In this document: positions 23,518 to 32,491 of the stretch, in pieces
Position numbering within the stretch: the first letter of the stretch is position 1
How the letters are laid out: every line of letters begins with the position of its first letter
Origin: JAMLJG01 sp035327585
GTDB lineage: Bacteria > Verrucomicrobiota > Kiritimatiellia > CAIVKH01
Assembly (NCBI GenBank): GCA_035327585.1
Contig: DAOLDD010000004.1
Coordinates: forward strand, 1-64,000
Direction: 5' to 3'
DNA length: 64,000 bases
The notes under the pieces: generated by a model
The model's input: only the letters and a program-made list of their open reading frames with translations
Told to the model about the DNA's origin: nothing
The model's database searches: none
Made by a program: the position numbers and the translations under genes

Positions 23518-26500
23518 ATGAGGATGAACCGGGCGCCGCATTGCCGGATTTGGATGGCCGCACTCGCGATGATGTGCGGCTTGTGGACCGGCGTCGTGCG
23601 CGAAGTCGCGGGCGCGGGCTACAGCGTGTCCTCCTGCGGCGGCGTGGCCGCGTGCAGTGGAAATTTCTGTTATTGCTGCGATCCCGTCGGCGTGGTGAAT
23701 GGCGGCAACTGCGTGTGGTACACGTGGAATCGTCGGTGTCAGGCCGGCGAGAAATTGACGTGGTGCACGGACGCGCACAAGTGGGCCGCGGATGCGCGCT
23801 CGCGCGGCTGGCCGGTCTGCGACAAGCCCAAGGTGGGCGCGATCGGCGTGTATTCGGGGCAGCACGTCGGCTACGTCGATGCCATTGAGGGCGATTACGT
23901 CTGGACGCGCGAACAGGCGTGCTGGGGATACTCCGGGGTCACGTACGTAAAGCGACACAAGAGTTATTGGGACCTCGGCTACATTTATTTCAAGAACGAC
24001 ACCTGCGAGCCCACCACCGGGAACCTCAAGGTGACGATCAACCCGGCGGAGGCGCGGACCGCGGGGGCGCAATGGCGGCGCACGGGAACAACGACATGGC
24101 GGAACAGCGGCTATACGGAGACCGGCTTGTCCACCGGCAGCAAGACGGTGGAATTCAAGGCGATCTCCAACTGGGACAAGCCCGCGAATGCCAGTATCAC
24201 GGTTGGTGCGGGCCAGACCGCCACGATGACCAAATCCTACGTGCGGCACACCGGATCGCTGTCGGTTACGATCAATCCGGCCGATGCCCGCACGGCCGGG
24301 GCGCAATGGCGGCGCACGGGAACGACGACATGGCGGAACAGCGGCTATACGGAATCGGGGTTGAACACCGGCTCGTATACGGTTGAGTTCAGCGCGCTGG
24401 CGAGCCCGTGGCTCAAGCCCGCCAACCTGGGCGTTACGATTTCCAAGGGCGCGAGCACGTCGCCATCGGTGCGCTACAACCGCCCGCCGACCCTGGTTGC
24501 ACCAGGCAGCAACTTCGTGCATGTGGGGTCCCTGCTGACGATTCCGGTGACCGCGAGCGACGCGGACGCGGATGCCGCCACCTTGAGCCTGGTCGGCGCG
24601 CCCTCCGGGGCCACGCTGGCGGCGACGGGCGCCGTGGGTGCGGTGCGGTTCACGCCGGGCCCGAACCAGGCCGGCGCGGTGTATGCGCCCACCCTCCGGG
24701 CGGTGGACGCCTTGGGCGCGACGGGCAGCCTTGTGATTGCGATTCATGTCGGGACGCCGCCGCAGATCCAGCCCCTGGCGCCGGTGCGCGCCCGGGTCGG
24801 CGAACTGCTCGCGTTCAGCGTGCTGGTCAGCGAACCGAACGGCGATGCCGTCGCGTTGAGCCTCCAGCAGGGGCCGGCAGGCGCGGTCTTCGATCCGGGG
24901 GATGGGCGCAGCGGGCTGTTCCAGTTTACGCCGGACGTGGCGCAGGGCGGCGAATTGCACGATCTTGTTTTCACGGCGTCGGACGCGGATGGCGTCCACA
25001 CGTCCGTGGTCCCCCTGATCGTCGGCGCGCCGCCGGTGATGGAGCCGCTGGCGGATGTCGCCGTACTGGCCGGCCAGACGGCGTCCTTCACGGTCGCAGC
25101 GAGCGATCCCAATGGCGATCCCAAGACGTTCGTCATGTCGGGTGCGCCGCCCGACGCCACACTGGCCGGGACCGGCGACACGCGCGAATTTTCCCACACA
25201 GCGCTGGTGTCCGAAAAGGGAAGGCAGTTCCTCATCACCTTCGAGGTGTCGGAAATTGACGGCTCGCACAGCCGCAGCATGACGTTGCGCGTCCAGGGCC
25301 CGCCCGAATTCACCGCCATTCCGCCGCAGCGCATCGCCGTGACGAATCTGTTGGAGTTGGTGGTGCAGGCGGTGGACCCGGATGGCGACGCCATGAGTTT
25401 TTCCATGAGCAATGCGCCGCCCGGCGCCGTGTTCGAGCCTGGCGAGTCGGGAGGCGTGTTCCGCTACACCCCCACGCCGGAGGAGGGAGCGAACAACTAT
25501 ACGGCGCGTTTTTATGCCGCGGCCGCCGATGGGGTGGGCGAATTGGAGGTGCCCATTCTCGTGGGCGTTCCACCGGAGCTGTCGGCGCCGTCGTCGCTGA
25601 GCGTGGCGAAATACAACACGCTGGAATTCGGCGTGCAGGCGTCGGACGCCAACGACGATCCGCTGACGCTGACGGCGAGCCCGTTGCCGCCAAACGCGGA
25701 GTTCGTGGTGAACGGCAACACCGGAGCGGTGCAGTTTACCCCGGCGGCTTTTCAGGGGGATCAGACCTACACCGTGGTCGTTACGGCCAGCGACGGTCTC
25801 GATGGCGCCGCCACGCGAGAGGTGACCATCCAGGTGCTCGACGACGACATGTACGAGCAGAACGATCTGCGCGAACAGGCGGTCGACTTCAATGCGTTCC
25901 GCGGGCTGTACCGACCGGCCAAGCAGGCCGACGACGATTGGTACTTCATTGATCTTCCGTTCGGGCGCCAGCGGATCAGCGCGGCCCTGCAATTCGCGCC
26001 GGACGCTGAGGCGCTGCGCCTGCTGTTGATTAATGAACAGGGCGCGACCGTGGGTCAGAGCACGGGGGCGGATTCCAGCGCGGCGTTGCAGTTGGACAGC
26101 CCGTTCTTCGGCCGGCACTACCTGCTTGTGCAGGGCGACGACAAGGGCCGCGGCTACGCGTTGACCTGGGATCATGCGGATTCGTGGGACGGCTGCACCG
26201 GGGCGGATGACGTGTATGCGCCGAACCACAGCCTTGCGACCGCAGCCGCCGTGGAGGCGGGGCAATGGCTGTCCGCCCAACTGGGCATTGGGCTGGCTGG
26301 CGAGCCCGATTGGTTCGCCGTCGATATTCCGCCTGGCGAGGAAGCGTTGAGCATAACCGGCCGCTACGGCCAGGTGTCGCATCCGTTGCACCTGGAGGTG
26401 TACGATCCGCACGGTGCGCGGATCGGACTCGCTACGGGTGTGAACGGGGTTGTGGCGTGGAGCGGCGCGCTGGAAATGCCAGGCACGTATGCGGTGCGTG

Positions 26501-29256
26501 TCGCCGCCGTGGACGAGCCGGCGTGCATCCCGTATGACCTGATCGCGGTGGCGGCGGAACGAACGAACCAGGCGGTGGAGTTCCTGTCCGGCCGCTATGT
26601 GCGGCTGCCGGTTGCGGCGGCCGGCCAGCCGGGCCGCTGGCTCGCGCCGGATCCTTCGGAAGGCGCACGGTTCAATCCGGACGGCACGGGCGGCCGTGCG
26701 GGCGCCGACGTGTGGGGCAACGTACCGGCGCTGGCCAACCAGGTGATCGGCGTCAATGGCGCCGTGATCCGCACCAACGGCATCCAATGGTTCACCGGGC
26801 CGGTCGTCACCCGCATGAACGAAGGGACGATGCGGCGCCTCGCCGTTGAGGGCGAACCGGTGGAGGGGCTGCAATTTCGCCGCGAACTGGAACTTGAAGA
26901 CGGCGACACGGTTGTCGTGGTGCGGGATCGCGTGGAGAACCGGACCGCCGCGGAGGCGCTGGCCGTGTTGAGCATGGAGAGCCTCAACCCGACCCCGGAC
27001 TATCCGTTCGCCGAATTGCGGACGAGCAACGACGTCACGTCCGTTTTCGGAGGCGCCGATCTCGTGATGGCCTCGTCGACGCGCGACGGACAAACGATGG
27101 CGCTTGGGTCCGCCGATCCGGCGGCGGTGCTGGACGCATCCTTCTTGAGCCGGTTAAATCCCTACACGGTCCTGACCTCGCCCGGTGATCCGAATGGCGC
27201 CGTGGCGAATCTTTCGCTCAAGCTGCTGCTGAACCACGGGACCCTGGCTCCGGGGCAAAGCCGCGAGGCGAGGTGGTATCTCGTTTTTGCCGGGGATTCG
27301 TCCGCCGCGGCGGATCATTTCCAGCGCGCGGTCATGCGCGAGGAGTGGGCCGACGACTTGTTTGAACCGAACGACGAGGCCGGGTCTGCCGCCGATTTGC
27401 GCGCGCGCGCCGGCGAATGGATTCGGGCCATTCAGGCCAATGACGACTGGTACGCCTTGCAGGTGCCGATTGGCGTGCAGGACGTGCAGGCGCGCCTGAA
27501 ATTTGACCCGGCCCGCGGCGGCATGTCCATGAGCCTGTACACGGCCGATGGATGGTTGCTGTGCACCTCCACCACCTCGGTCGAAGGCGCGGTGCTCTCC
27601 TGCGTCGCACCCGCGCACGGCGTGTTGGCGCTGAAGGTGAGCGGCGACGATGCCGGGCAGGTGTACGATCTGCACTGGAGCGCCACTTCGTCCTGGGCTG
27701 GCTGCGGAGGGGCGTCCGACGATCCGTTTGAACCCAACAACAGCGGCACAAACGCCCGCGCACTGCTGCCCGACGCCTGGGCGGCGCTACAGGCCGGGGC
27801 CATGCTGTCGGCGGGCGATGAGGACTGGTATGAGCTGGATGTGACCCCGGAACGGGTCCGCCTGACGATCACCTGCGTTCACCACGCCGCCCACGGCGAT
27901 CTGGCGCTGGAACTGTATGCCGCGGACGGCCAGCTTCTGCACGCGGTCGATACGTCCGCGGACGAGGAGGTCCTGGTATTCACGGTGCCGCGCGAGGGGC
28001 CGTACCACCTGCGCGTGGTTCCGCCCGCGGGCGGCGCGACGTGCAACCCGTACGACCTTCACTGGAGCGGTGAACCTGCGGCGACCAGTCCGGCTGCCGA
28101 GGTGATTCACCTTTACGGGCACTACATTTTCCTGCCCATTCGCGTTGTCGGGGAGCCGGGCCGCTTCCTCGCTCCCGACCAAACGGCAGGCCTTCGCTAT
28201 GACCAACCGGGGAAGGATGGCGGGCGCGGGGTGGATATCTGGCGCCAACTGACGCTCCCGGCCGCGCACTACATCGGGTGGAATGGCGCTGCGGTGGTCA
28301 CCAACGGAAAACAATGGGCGGTGGGCCCGACGGTCGAAAAACTGAGCCTCGGCAGCGCCAATCACGCGAGGATCAGCGGATGGCCCGCCACGGGCCTGTA
28401 CCACCGGCGGGACGTACGGTTTCTGGATCACGAACACGTGATCACCATTGAGGATCAGTTCAGGAATGAAGGGGTCTCCGTCCTTCAACAACTGGTGACG
28501 ATGGATGCCTTCGATCCGAATCCCGATTTCAGCGAGGGCGTGGTGAACACCCGGAATTATGTGCTCGCCCTGTTCGAGCGCCAGGAAATGGCGCTGGCCG
28601 AGGCGCTGCAGTGCGGACTCACCATGGCGCTGGCCTCGGAAAGCCCGTACGCCGTTCCGGACGCCTCCTTCCTGAGCCGGCAAAACCCGTACACGGTCTT
28701 GGGCGCGCCCAATCGCCCCAGCGGCCAGGAAGCGAATTTCTCGCTCAAGATGGTGATGAATTATGGCGTATTGGAGCCCGGCGCGACGGTGACGGGCATC
28801 TGGCGGATTGTCGTCGCCGGGTCGCGTGCCGAGGCCATTGCACGCTGGCGCGATACGGCGCCGGACAAGGTCGCGCGCATGGACGTGACGGGCACGGGGG
28901 TGCCGGATTGGTGGGAAGTCGCGCATTTCGGAGGCCCCGTTGATCCGGACGGCGATGCGGACGGCGACGGCATGAAAAATCGGGATGAGTTCTGGACCGG
29001 TACCGATCCGTGGGACGCGAAGAGCGTGTTCCAGCTCAACGTGCCCGGCGAGGCCTTCCCGGCGGGTCCCGTCCTTCAGTGGAACGTCGAGCCCGGCCGC
29101 CGGGCCACGTTGTTGTTTGGGACGAACCTGTGGGGGCCCTTCCATCCCGTACCCCAGGCGCCTCGCGAGCCCGGCGCCCATTCGATCACGCATCAATGGA
29201 CCGATGCGGCCAGCCCTGTCTTCTATTTCCTGCAACTGGACGAACCGCATGAGTAA
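23518..29256 (+). CDS. Giant secreted CHAP-domain protein with Ig-like and PPC repeats (1912 aa)
   Basis: After a signal peptide (residues 1-32), residues 35-165 form a CHAP-type cysteine amidase with catalytic Cys65 (NGGNCVWYTW) and His116 (GQHVGYVD), able in principle to cut peptidoglycan peptides. Two near-identical PEGA-like repeats follow (168-320), then about five cadherin/Ig-like repeats (321-775). Next are two copies of a ~500-residue module: two pre-peptidase-C-like domains (DDxFEPN starts) plus an unassigned beta domain ending SLKLLLNHG or SLKMVMNYG. A Ca-binding-type DPDGDADGDGMKN segment and a C-terminal domain end it. GGAG precedes the start. It is likely surface-exposed; the target is unknown. 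Confidence 0.75.
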   Translation: MRMNRAPHCRIWMAALAMMCGLWTGVVREVAGAGYSVSSCGGVAACSGNFCYCCDPVGVVNGGNCVWYTWNRRCQAGEKLTWCTDAHKWAADARSRGWPVCDKPKVGAIGVYSGQHVGYVDAIEGDYVWTREQACWGYSGVTYVKRHKSYWDLGYIYFKNDTCEPTTGNLKVTINPAEARTAGAQWRRTGTTTWRNSGYTETGLSTGSKTVEFKAISNWDKPANASITVGAGQTATMTKSYVRHTGSLSVTINPADARTAGAQWRRTGTTTWRNSGYTESGLNTGSYTVEFSALASPWLKPANLGVTISKGASTSPSVRYNRPPTLVAPGSNFVHVGSLLTIPVTASDADADAATLSLVGAPSGATLAATGAVGAVRFTPGPNQAGAVYAPTLRAVDALGATGSLVIAIHVGTPPQIQPLAPVRARVGELLAFSVLVSEPNGDAVALSLQQGPAGAVFDPGDGRSGLFQFTPDVAQGGELHDLVFTASDADGVHTSVVPLIVGAPPVMEPLADVAVLAGQTASFTVAASDPNGDPKTFVMSGAPPDATLAGTGDTREFSHTALVSEKGRQFLITFEVSEIDGSHSRSMTLRVQGPPEFTAIPPQRIAVTNLLELVVQAVDPDGDAMSFSMSNAPPGAVFEPGESGGVFRYTPTPEEGANNYTARFYAAAADGVGELEVPILVGVPPELSAPSSLSVAKYNTLEFGVQASDANDDPLTLTASPLPPNAEFVVNGNTGAVQFTPAAFQGDQTYTVVVTASDGLDGAATREVTIQVLDDDMYEQNDLREQAVDFNAFRGLYRPAKQADDDWYFIDLPFGRQRISAALQFAPDAEALRLLLINEQGATVGQSTGADSSAALQLDSPFFGRHYLLVQGDDKGRGYALTWDHADSWDGCTGADDVYAPNHSLATAAAVEAGQWLSAQLGIGLAGEPDWFAVDIPPGEEALSITGRYGQVSHPLHLEVYDPHGARIGLATGVNGVVAWSGALEMPGTYAVRVAAVDEPACIPYDLIAVAAERTNQAVEFLSGRYVRLPVAAAGQPGRWLAPDPSEGARFNPDGTGGRAGADVWGNVPALANQVIGVNGAVIRTNGIQWFTGPVVTRMNEGTMRRLAVEGEPVEGLQFRRELELEDGDTVVVVRDRVENRTAAEALAVLSMESLNPTPDYPFAELRTSNDVTSVFGGADLVMASSTRDGQTMALGSADPAAVLDASFLSRLNPYTVLTSPGDPNGAVANLSLKLLLNHGTLAPGQSREARWYLVFAGDSSAAADHFQRAVMREEWADDLFEPNDEAGSAADLRARAGEWIRAIQANDDWYALQVPIGVQDVQARLKFDPARGGMSMSLYTADGWLLCTSTTSVEGAVLSCVAPAHGVLALKVSGDDAGQVYDLHWSATSSWAGCGGASDDPFEPNNSGTNARALLPDAWAALQAGAMLSAGDEDWYELDVTPERVRLTITCVHHAAHGDLALELYAADGQLLHAVDTSADEEVLVFTVPREGPYHLRVVPPAGGATCNPYDLHWSGEPAATSPAAEVIHLYGHYIFLPIRVVGEPGRFLAPDQTAGLRYDQPGKDGGRGVDIWRQLTLPAAHYIGWNGAAVVTNGKQWAVGPTVEKLSLGSANHARISGWPATGLYHRRDVRFLDHEHVITIEDQFRNEGVSVLQQLVTMDAFDPNPDFSEGVVNTRNYVLALFERQEMALAEALQCGLTMALASESPYAVPDASFLSRQNPYTVLGAPNRPSGQEANFSLKMVMNYGVLEPGATVTGIWRIVVAGSRAEAIARWRDTAPDKVARMDVTGTGVPDWWEVAHFGGPVDPDGDADGDGMKNRDEFWTGTDPWDAKSVFQLNVPGEAFPAGPVLQWNVEPGRRATLLFGTNLWGPFHPVPQAPREPGAHSITHQWTDAASPVFYFLQLDEPHE

Positions 29257-29266
29257 GGGGACGTAC

Positions 29267-29986
29267 ATGCTTCGTATCATCCGCCTGTATCACGTTCCGC
29301 TGCGCGTGCGCGGTGCGGTGGGCGTGGTCCTGTTGTCCGCGGCGCCCTTCTGCGCGCTGGCGGCCACCATGTCTCACCAGGCCGCCACCGCTTTCGGCGG
29401 ACGCCTCTCCAGCGCGTCGTACACCAGCGAAACGGCGGGCGCGCAGGGACAGCCCATCGGATTGCTGGCCGACACGACCAATGTGTGGACCCGAAACATC
29501 TTCAATTTCGCGGGCTTCTTCCATCCCGGCGACGATGACCTCGCCATGGATACCTCGGGAAACGGGATCCCCGACGCGGTCGATCCGGATATGGACGGCG
29601 ACGGCATCTCCAACGTGGACGAACTGCTGGGCATCTGGTTTGGCGGGCTGGCCACCGACCCGCGCCGCGCCGACACCGATGGCAATGGAAGCAGCGACCA
29701 TGAGGAATGGATGGCCGGAACGAACCCCACCGATGCGGATAGCCAATTCCGCATCACACGCGTCATCTACAACTCGGCCACGGACGTCCGCATCCGGTTT
29801 CGCAGCGTGGGCGGCCGGCAATACGAATTGTTTCGCGCCCAAACGATCGGCGCCCTGTACCAGGAGGCGCCCATCGACGGCACGGAAGGCGCGCCCGGGA
29901 CCGGATTTTTCAACGAGAGCGAAACCGAATTCATCGATGTGCCGTTTGGCCAGGATTATTTCTACGGGGTCCGCCTCGTGCCATGA
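29267..29986 (+). CDS. Secreted thrombospondin-3-like Ca-binding protein
   Basis: A 239-residue protein. The ATG at 29267 has AAGGGG six bases upstream and gives a signal peptide (VRGAVGVVLLSAAPFCALA); an ATG at 29249 would overlap the previous gene. The N-terminal module resembles that of the 19901 gene (SETAGAQGQPIGLL...FAGFFHPG). It is followed by Asp-rich Ca-type loops (NGIPDAVDPDMDGDGISNVDE, then ADTDGNGSSDHEE) and a C-terminal beta domain (YELFRAQTIG) seen in PVC secreted proteins. It is likely an extracellular accessory protein. Confidence 0.65.
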   Translation: MLRIIRLYHVPLRVRGAVGVVLLSAAPFCALAATMSHQAATAFGGRLSSASYTSETAGAQGQPIGLLADTTNVWTRNIFNFAGFFHPGDDDLAMDTSGNGIPDAVDPDMDGDGISNVDELLGIWFGGLATDPRRADTDGNGSSDHEEWMAGTNPTDADSQFRITRVIYNSATDVRIRFRSVGGRQYELFRAQTIGALYQEAPIDGTEGAPGTGFFNESETEFIDVPFGQDYFYGVRLVP

Positions 29987-30023
29987 AACCGGCGATATAA
30001 ATGCACATGAACGGGAGCAAATA

Positions 30024-30512
30024 ATGAAGAAATGGATAACGATTGCCGGGCTGACGCTGTGCCTGTCCGCCCATGCGCACGAGGGGCACGATGGGCATGT
30101 TCACGGGGAGGATCACGACCCCATCGTGCTCAGCATATACACGGACCCGGACGGCGACGTGTTTGAGCTGGCGGTGACCCCCGAACAGATTGCGGCGACG
30201 CCGGAATGGAATGGGCGGGGCGATCCGCCTCTGGGAATCGCGGCGGCCGTCGAGGCGGCCACCCACTGGTTGAGGGAAACGTTTGAAGGGTTTACGGAGT
30301 TTGAGCCGGAAAATATTTCGCTCAGCCGGGTGTACCACGATGCCGTGGAGCACCGGTGGACCTATTCCCTGCTCATCAACGCCGGCGGAAAGCTTGGCGG
30401 CGTGAAGGTGCGGCATCAGTTCATGGTGGTGGTGCTGTTTGACCGGAGCGTGGTGAATCCCAAGCCCCACCAGCCCGAAATGAGCGCACCCACAGTGGAG
30501 AACGAGTCATGA
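30024..30512 (+). CDS. Secreted His-rich putative metal-binding protein
   Basis: A 162-residue protein with a short signal peptide (KKWITIAGLTLCLSAHA) followed at once by a His/Asp/Glu cluster HEGHDGHVHGEDHD, which resembles metal-chaperone histidine-rich loops. The rest (GIAAAVEAATHWLRETFEGF...HRWTYSLLINAGGKLGGVKV) is an unassigned alpha/beta domain. It ends with ATGA overlapping the first of three HxH-rich fibre genes, so the two are co-translated. Delivery of Fe or Zn to those fibres is a hypothesis. Confidence 0.6.
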   Translation: MKKWITIAGLTLCLSAHAHEGHDGHVHGEDHDPIVLSIYTDPDGDVFELAVTPEQIAATPEWNGRGDPPLGIAAAVEAATHWLRETFEGFTEFEPENISLSRVYHDAVEHRWTYSLLINAGGKLGGVKVRHQFMVVVLFDRSVVNPKPHQPEMSAPTVENES

Positions 30513-31483
30513 AACAGATGCGAATACTGCTCGCGTTGTTGGGCCTCGCGGCATGCTGCGCGCAGGCGGCGCCGCCCGTGCTGCTGAACCACCAGGGGCG
30601 GCTGTTGGATTCCCTGGGCGATCCGTTGAGCACGTCCGTGCCCATGGCCATCCGCCTGTTCACCGTGGAGACCGGCGGCACGCACGTGTGGGAACAGGAA
30701 CTCGTGGACGTGCAGGTCTATAGGGGGCTGTACAGCGTGCAATATGGCGATGCCGCCCTGTCGGACGTGCTGACCAATTCCGCGGTGTGGCTTGAAGTTG
30801 AGGTCGATGGAGAAACCCTTTCGCCGCGGCGCCTGCTTGTTTCGGTGCCCTATGCGCTGCGGGCGGCGGTGGCGGATGAACTGGAAGGCGCGCTGGCCGG
30901 ATTCCCGAGCGGCGGCATCGCCCTGTGGAGCGGATCGATAGCCAGCATTCCGGAAGGCTGGGCGCTGTGCGACGGTTCCAACGGATCCCCCGACCTTCGG
31001 GATCGATTCGTCATGGGCGCGCCGGCGGGCCAGGATCCCGGGGCCACAGGCGGCGCTCATTCGCTGACGCTGACGGCGAGCCAGATGCCCGCGCATACGC
31101 ATGGCGCGACGGCCGCGACGGCGGGGGCGCACACGCACAGCGCCTCCACCGGCAGCGCGGGGAATCACTCCCACAGCGCCTCCACCGGCAGCGCGGGGAA
31201 TCACTCCCACACCGTTTCGTCGGACAATTCCTACGGCAGCAGCCTCACCCGTCCGGGCGGCGGCGTGGGGGGCTCACAGACCAGCCAGGGCGGTTCCGTC
31301 AATTCGGTGAGCCACACCCACTCCCGCAGCAGCATCAGTTCGGGCGGCGCGCATACGCACACCGTGACGATCAATTCCGCCGGGAACCACACCCACACGG
31401 TCAGCGTGGATTCCACCGGCGACGGCGCAGCCATTGACAACCGGCCGGCGTTTTACGCGATGGCGTTTATATTCAAACTGTAA
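30509..31483 (+). CDS. Secreted tail-fibre-tip-like protein, paralogue 1 (7 HxH)
   Basis: A 324-residue protein with a Sec signal peptide (RILLALLGLAACCAQA). Residues 22-120 are a beta domain common in surface proteins (NHQGRLLDSLGDPL...SVPYALRAA). A phage tail collar motif follows (IPEGWALCDGSNGSPDLRDRFVMG). Then seven HxH motifs occur, four before and three after a Gly/Ser loop (SSDNSYGSSLTRPGG), and the chain closes with DNRPAFYAMAFIFKL, the returning collar strand. In T4 gp37 and gp12, HxH motifs of three chains coordinate metal ions along a needle. Here the context is a secreted-protein operon, not a phage. Confidence 0.75.
   Translation: MKQMRILLALLGLAACCAQAAPPVLLNHQGRLLDSLGDPLSTSVPMAIRLFTVETGGTHVWEQELVDVQVYRGLYSVQYGDAALSDVLTNSAVWLEVEVDGETLSPRRLLVSVPYALRAAVADELEGALAGFPSGGIALWSGSIASIPEGWALCDGSNGSPDLRDRFVMGAPAGQDPGATGGAHSLTLTASQMPAHTHGATAATAGAHTHSASTGSAGNHSHSASTGSAGNHSHTVSSDNSYGSSLTRPGGGVGGSQTSQGGSVNSVSHTHSRSSISSGGAHTHTVTINSAGNHTHTVSVDSTGDGAAIDNRPAFYAMAFIFKL
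31136..31207 (+). repeat. Two perfect 36-bp tandem units in paralogue 1
   Basis: The 36-base unit encoding HSASTGSAGNHS occurs twice without a mismatch (31136-31171 and 31172-31207). Each unit contributes one HxH motif of the needle region, which implies recent expansion or gene conversion. Confidence 0.95.
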
Positions 31484-31502
31484 AATGTGGAGAGCCAAGC
31501 GC

Positions 31503-32477
31503 ATGAAAAAAATAATTCGATTTGCAGCCCTCCTCGTTCTGCTCTGCGGCGCCACGGTTCAGGCGCAACCCCCGCTCGTCCTGTTTCAGGGCCGCATGCT
31601 GGATCACACCGGCGAGCCCATCAACGACACCGTGAACATCGACATCCTGCTGTATGCGCAGGAAACTGGAGGCAGCCCGGTCTGGCAGCAAACCATCAAT
31701 GGCGTGGATGTGGCGGATGGGGTTTACGAGATTCACTTCGGCGACGCCGCGCTGGCCGACGCGCTGACCAATGCCATGTGCTGGCTGGAACTGGAAGTGG
31801 ACGACGAGCTTCACGGGCCCCGGCAGCGGCTGGTTTCGGTTCCCTACGCCCGGCGGGCGGCGGTGACGACGCGGCTTAGCGTCGACTATTCAGGCGTGCC
31901 CGCCGGCGTGGTGATCCTGTGGAGCGGCGCGATCTCAAATATCCCGTCCGGCTGGGCCTTGTGCGATGGGGCCAACGGGACGCCCGACTTGAGGTCCCGG
32001 TTTGTCGCCGGCGCGTCGAATTCCAACGAAATGCGAACGGTGGTTGGCGCCAATTCCCTGGTGCTCTCCTCCAATCAATTGCCCGCTCATTCCCATACGG
32101 GGGAACTGGCGGAAGGGGGGGCGCACACCCATTCGGCCTCCACCGCTTCCGGCGGGAGCCACACGCACAGCGGCGGCGACATCAGCAGCGGCGGGAGCCA
32201 CACCCATTCCGTCACCTACGGCGGGTATGGTGAAACCCGGGGGCGACCGGGCGGACAGTTCGGTAATTACACGCAGTTCAGCGTATCGCTCTACAACGGG
32301 GGCAGTCACACGCACACCTATACCGTTAATTCGGGTGGGGCTCACACGCATGCCGTGACGGTCAATTCAGCCGGCGATCACACGCATACCGTGACGTTGA
32401 ACGAAACCGGCGGGAGCGCCGCGATAGACAACCGGCCCGCGTTTTACGCGGTCGCCTTCATCATGAAAACGGAATAA
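31503..32477 (+). CDS. Secreted tail-fibre-tip-like protein, paralogue 2 (7 HxH)
   Basis: A 324-residue paralogue of the preceding protein: signal peptide (IIRFAALLVLLCGATVQA), beta domain (FQGRMLDHTGEPIND...SVPYARRAA), collar motif (IPSGWALCDGANGTPDLRSRFVAG), seven HxH motifs split 4+3 around the loop TYGGYGETRGRPGGQFGNYT, and terminal DNRPAFYAVAFIMKTE. A GGAGAG site precedes the start. The three copies share frame and spacing but differ most in the loop, as expected if the loop is the ligand-contacting tip. Confidence 0.75.
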   Translation: MKKIIRFAALLVLLCGATVQAQPPLVLFQGRMLDHTGEPINDTVNIDILLYAQETGGSPVWQQTINGVDVADGVYEIHFGDAALADALTNAMCWLELEVDDELHGPRQRLVSVPYARRAAVTTRLSVDYSGVPAGVVILWSGAISNIPSGWALCDGANGTPDLRSRFVAGASNSNEMRTVVGANSLVLSSNQLPAHSHTGELAEGGAHTHSASTASGGSHTHSGGDISSGGSHTHSVTYGGYGETRGRPGGQFGNYTQFSVSLYNGGSHTHTYTVNSGGAHTHAVTVNSAGDHTHTVTLNETGGSAAIDNRPAFYAVAFIMKTE

Positions 32478-32491
32478 AGGGAGGGCGCGAC

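Noticed and set aside
23500..27093. Long antisense open frame opposite the giant CHAP protein
   Set aside because: It is an Arg/His-rich antisense reading of a high-GC gene with no signal peptide, domain or ribosome site. Similar antisense frames lie opposite the pullulanase, the propeller protein and TIM-barrel protein A.
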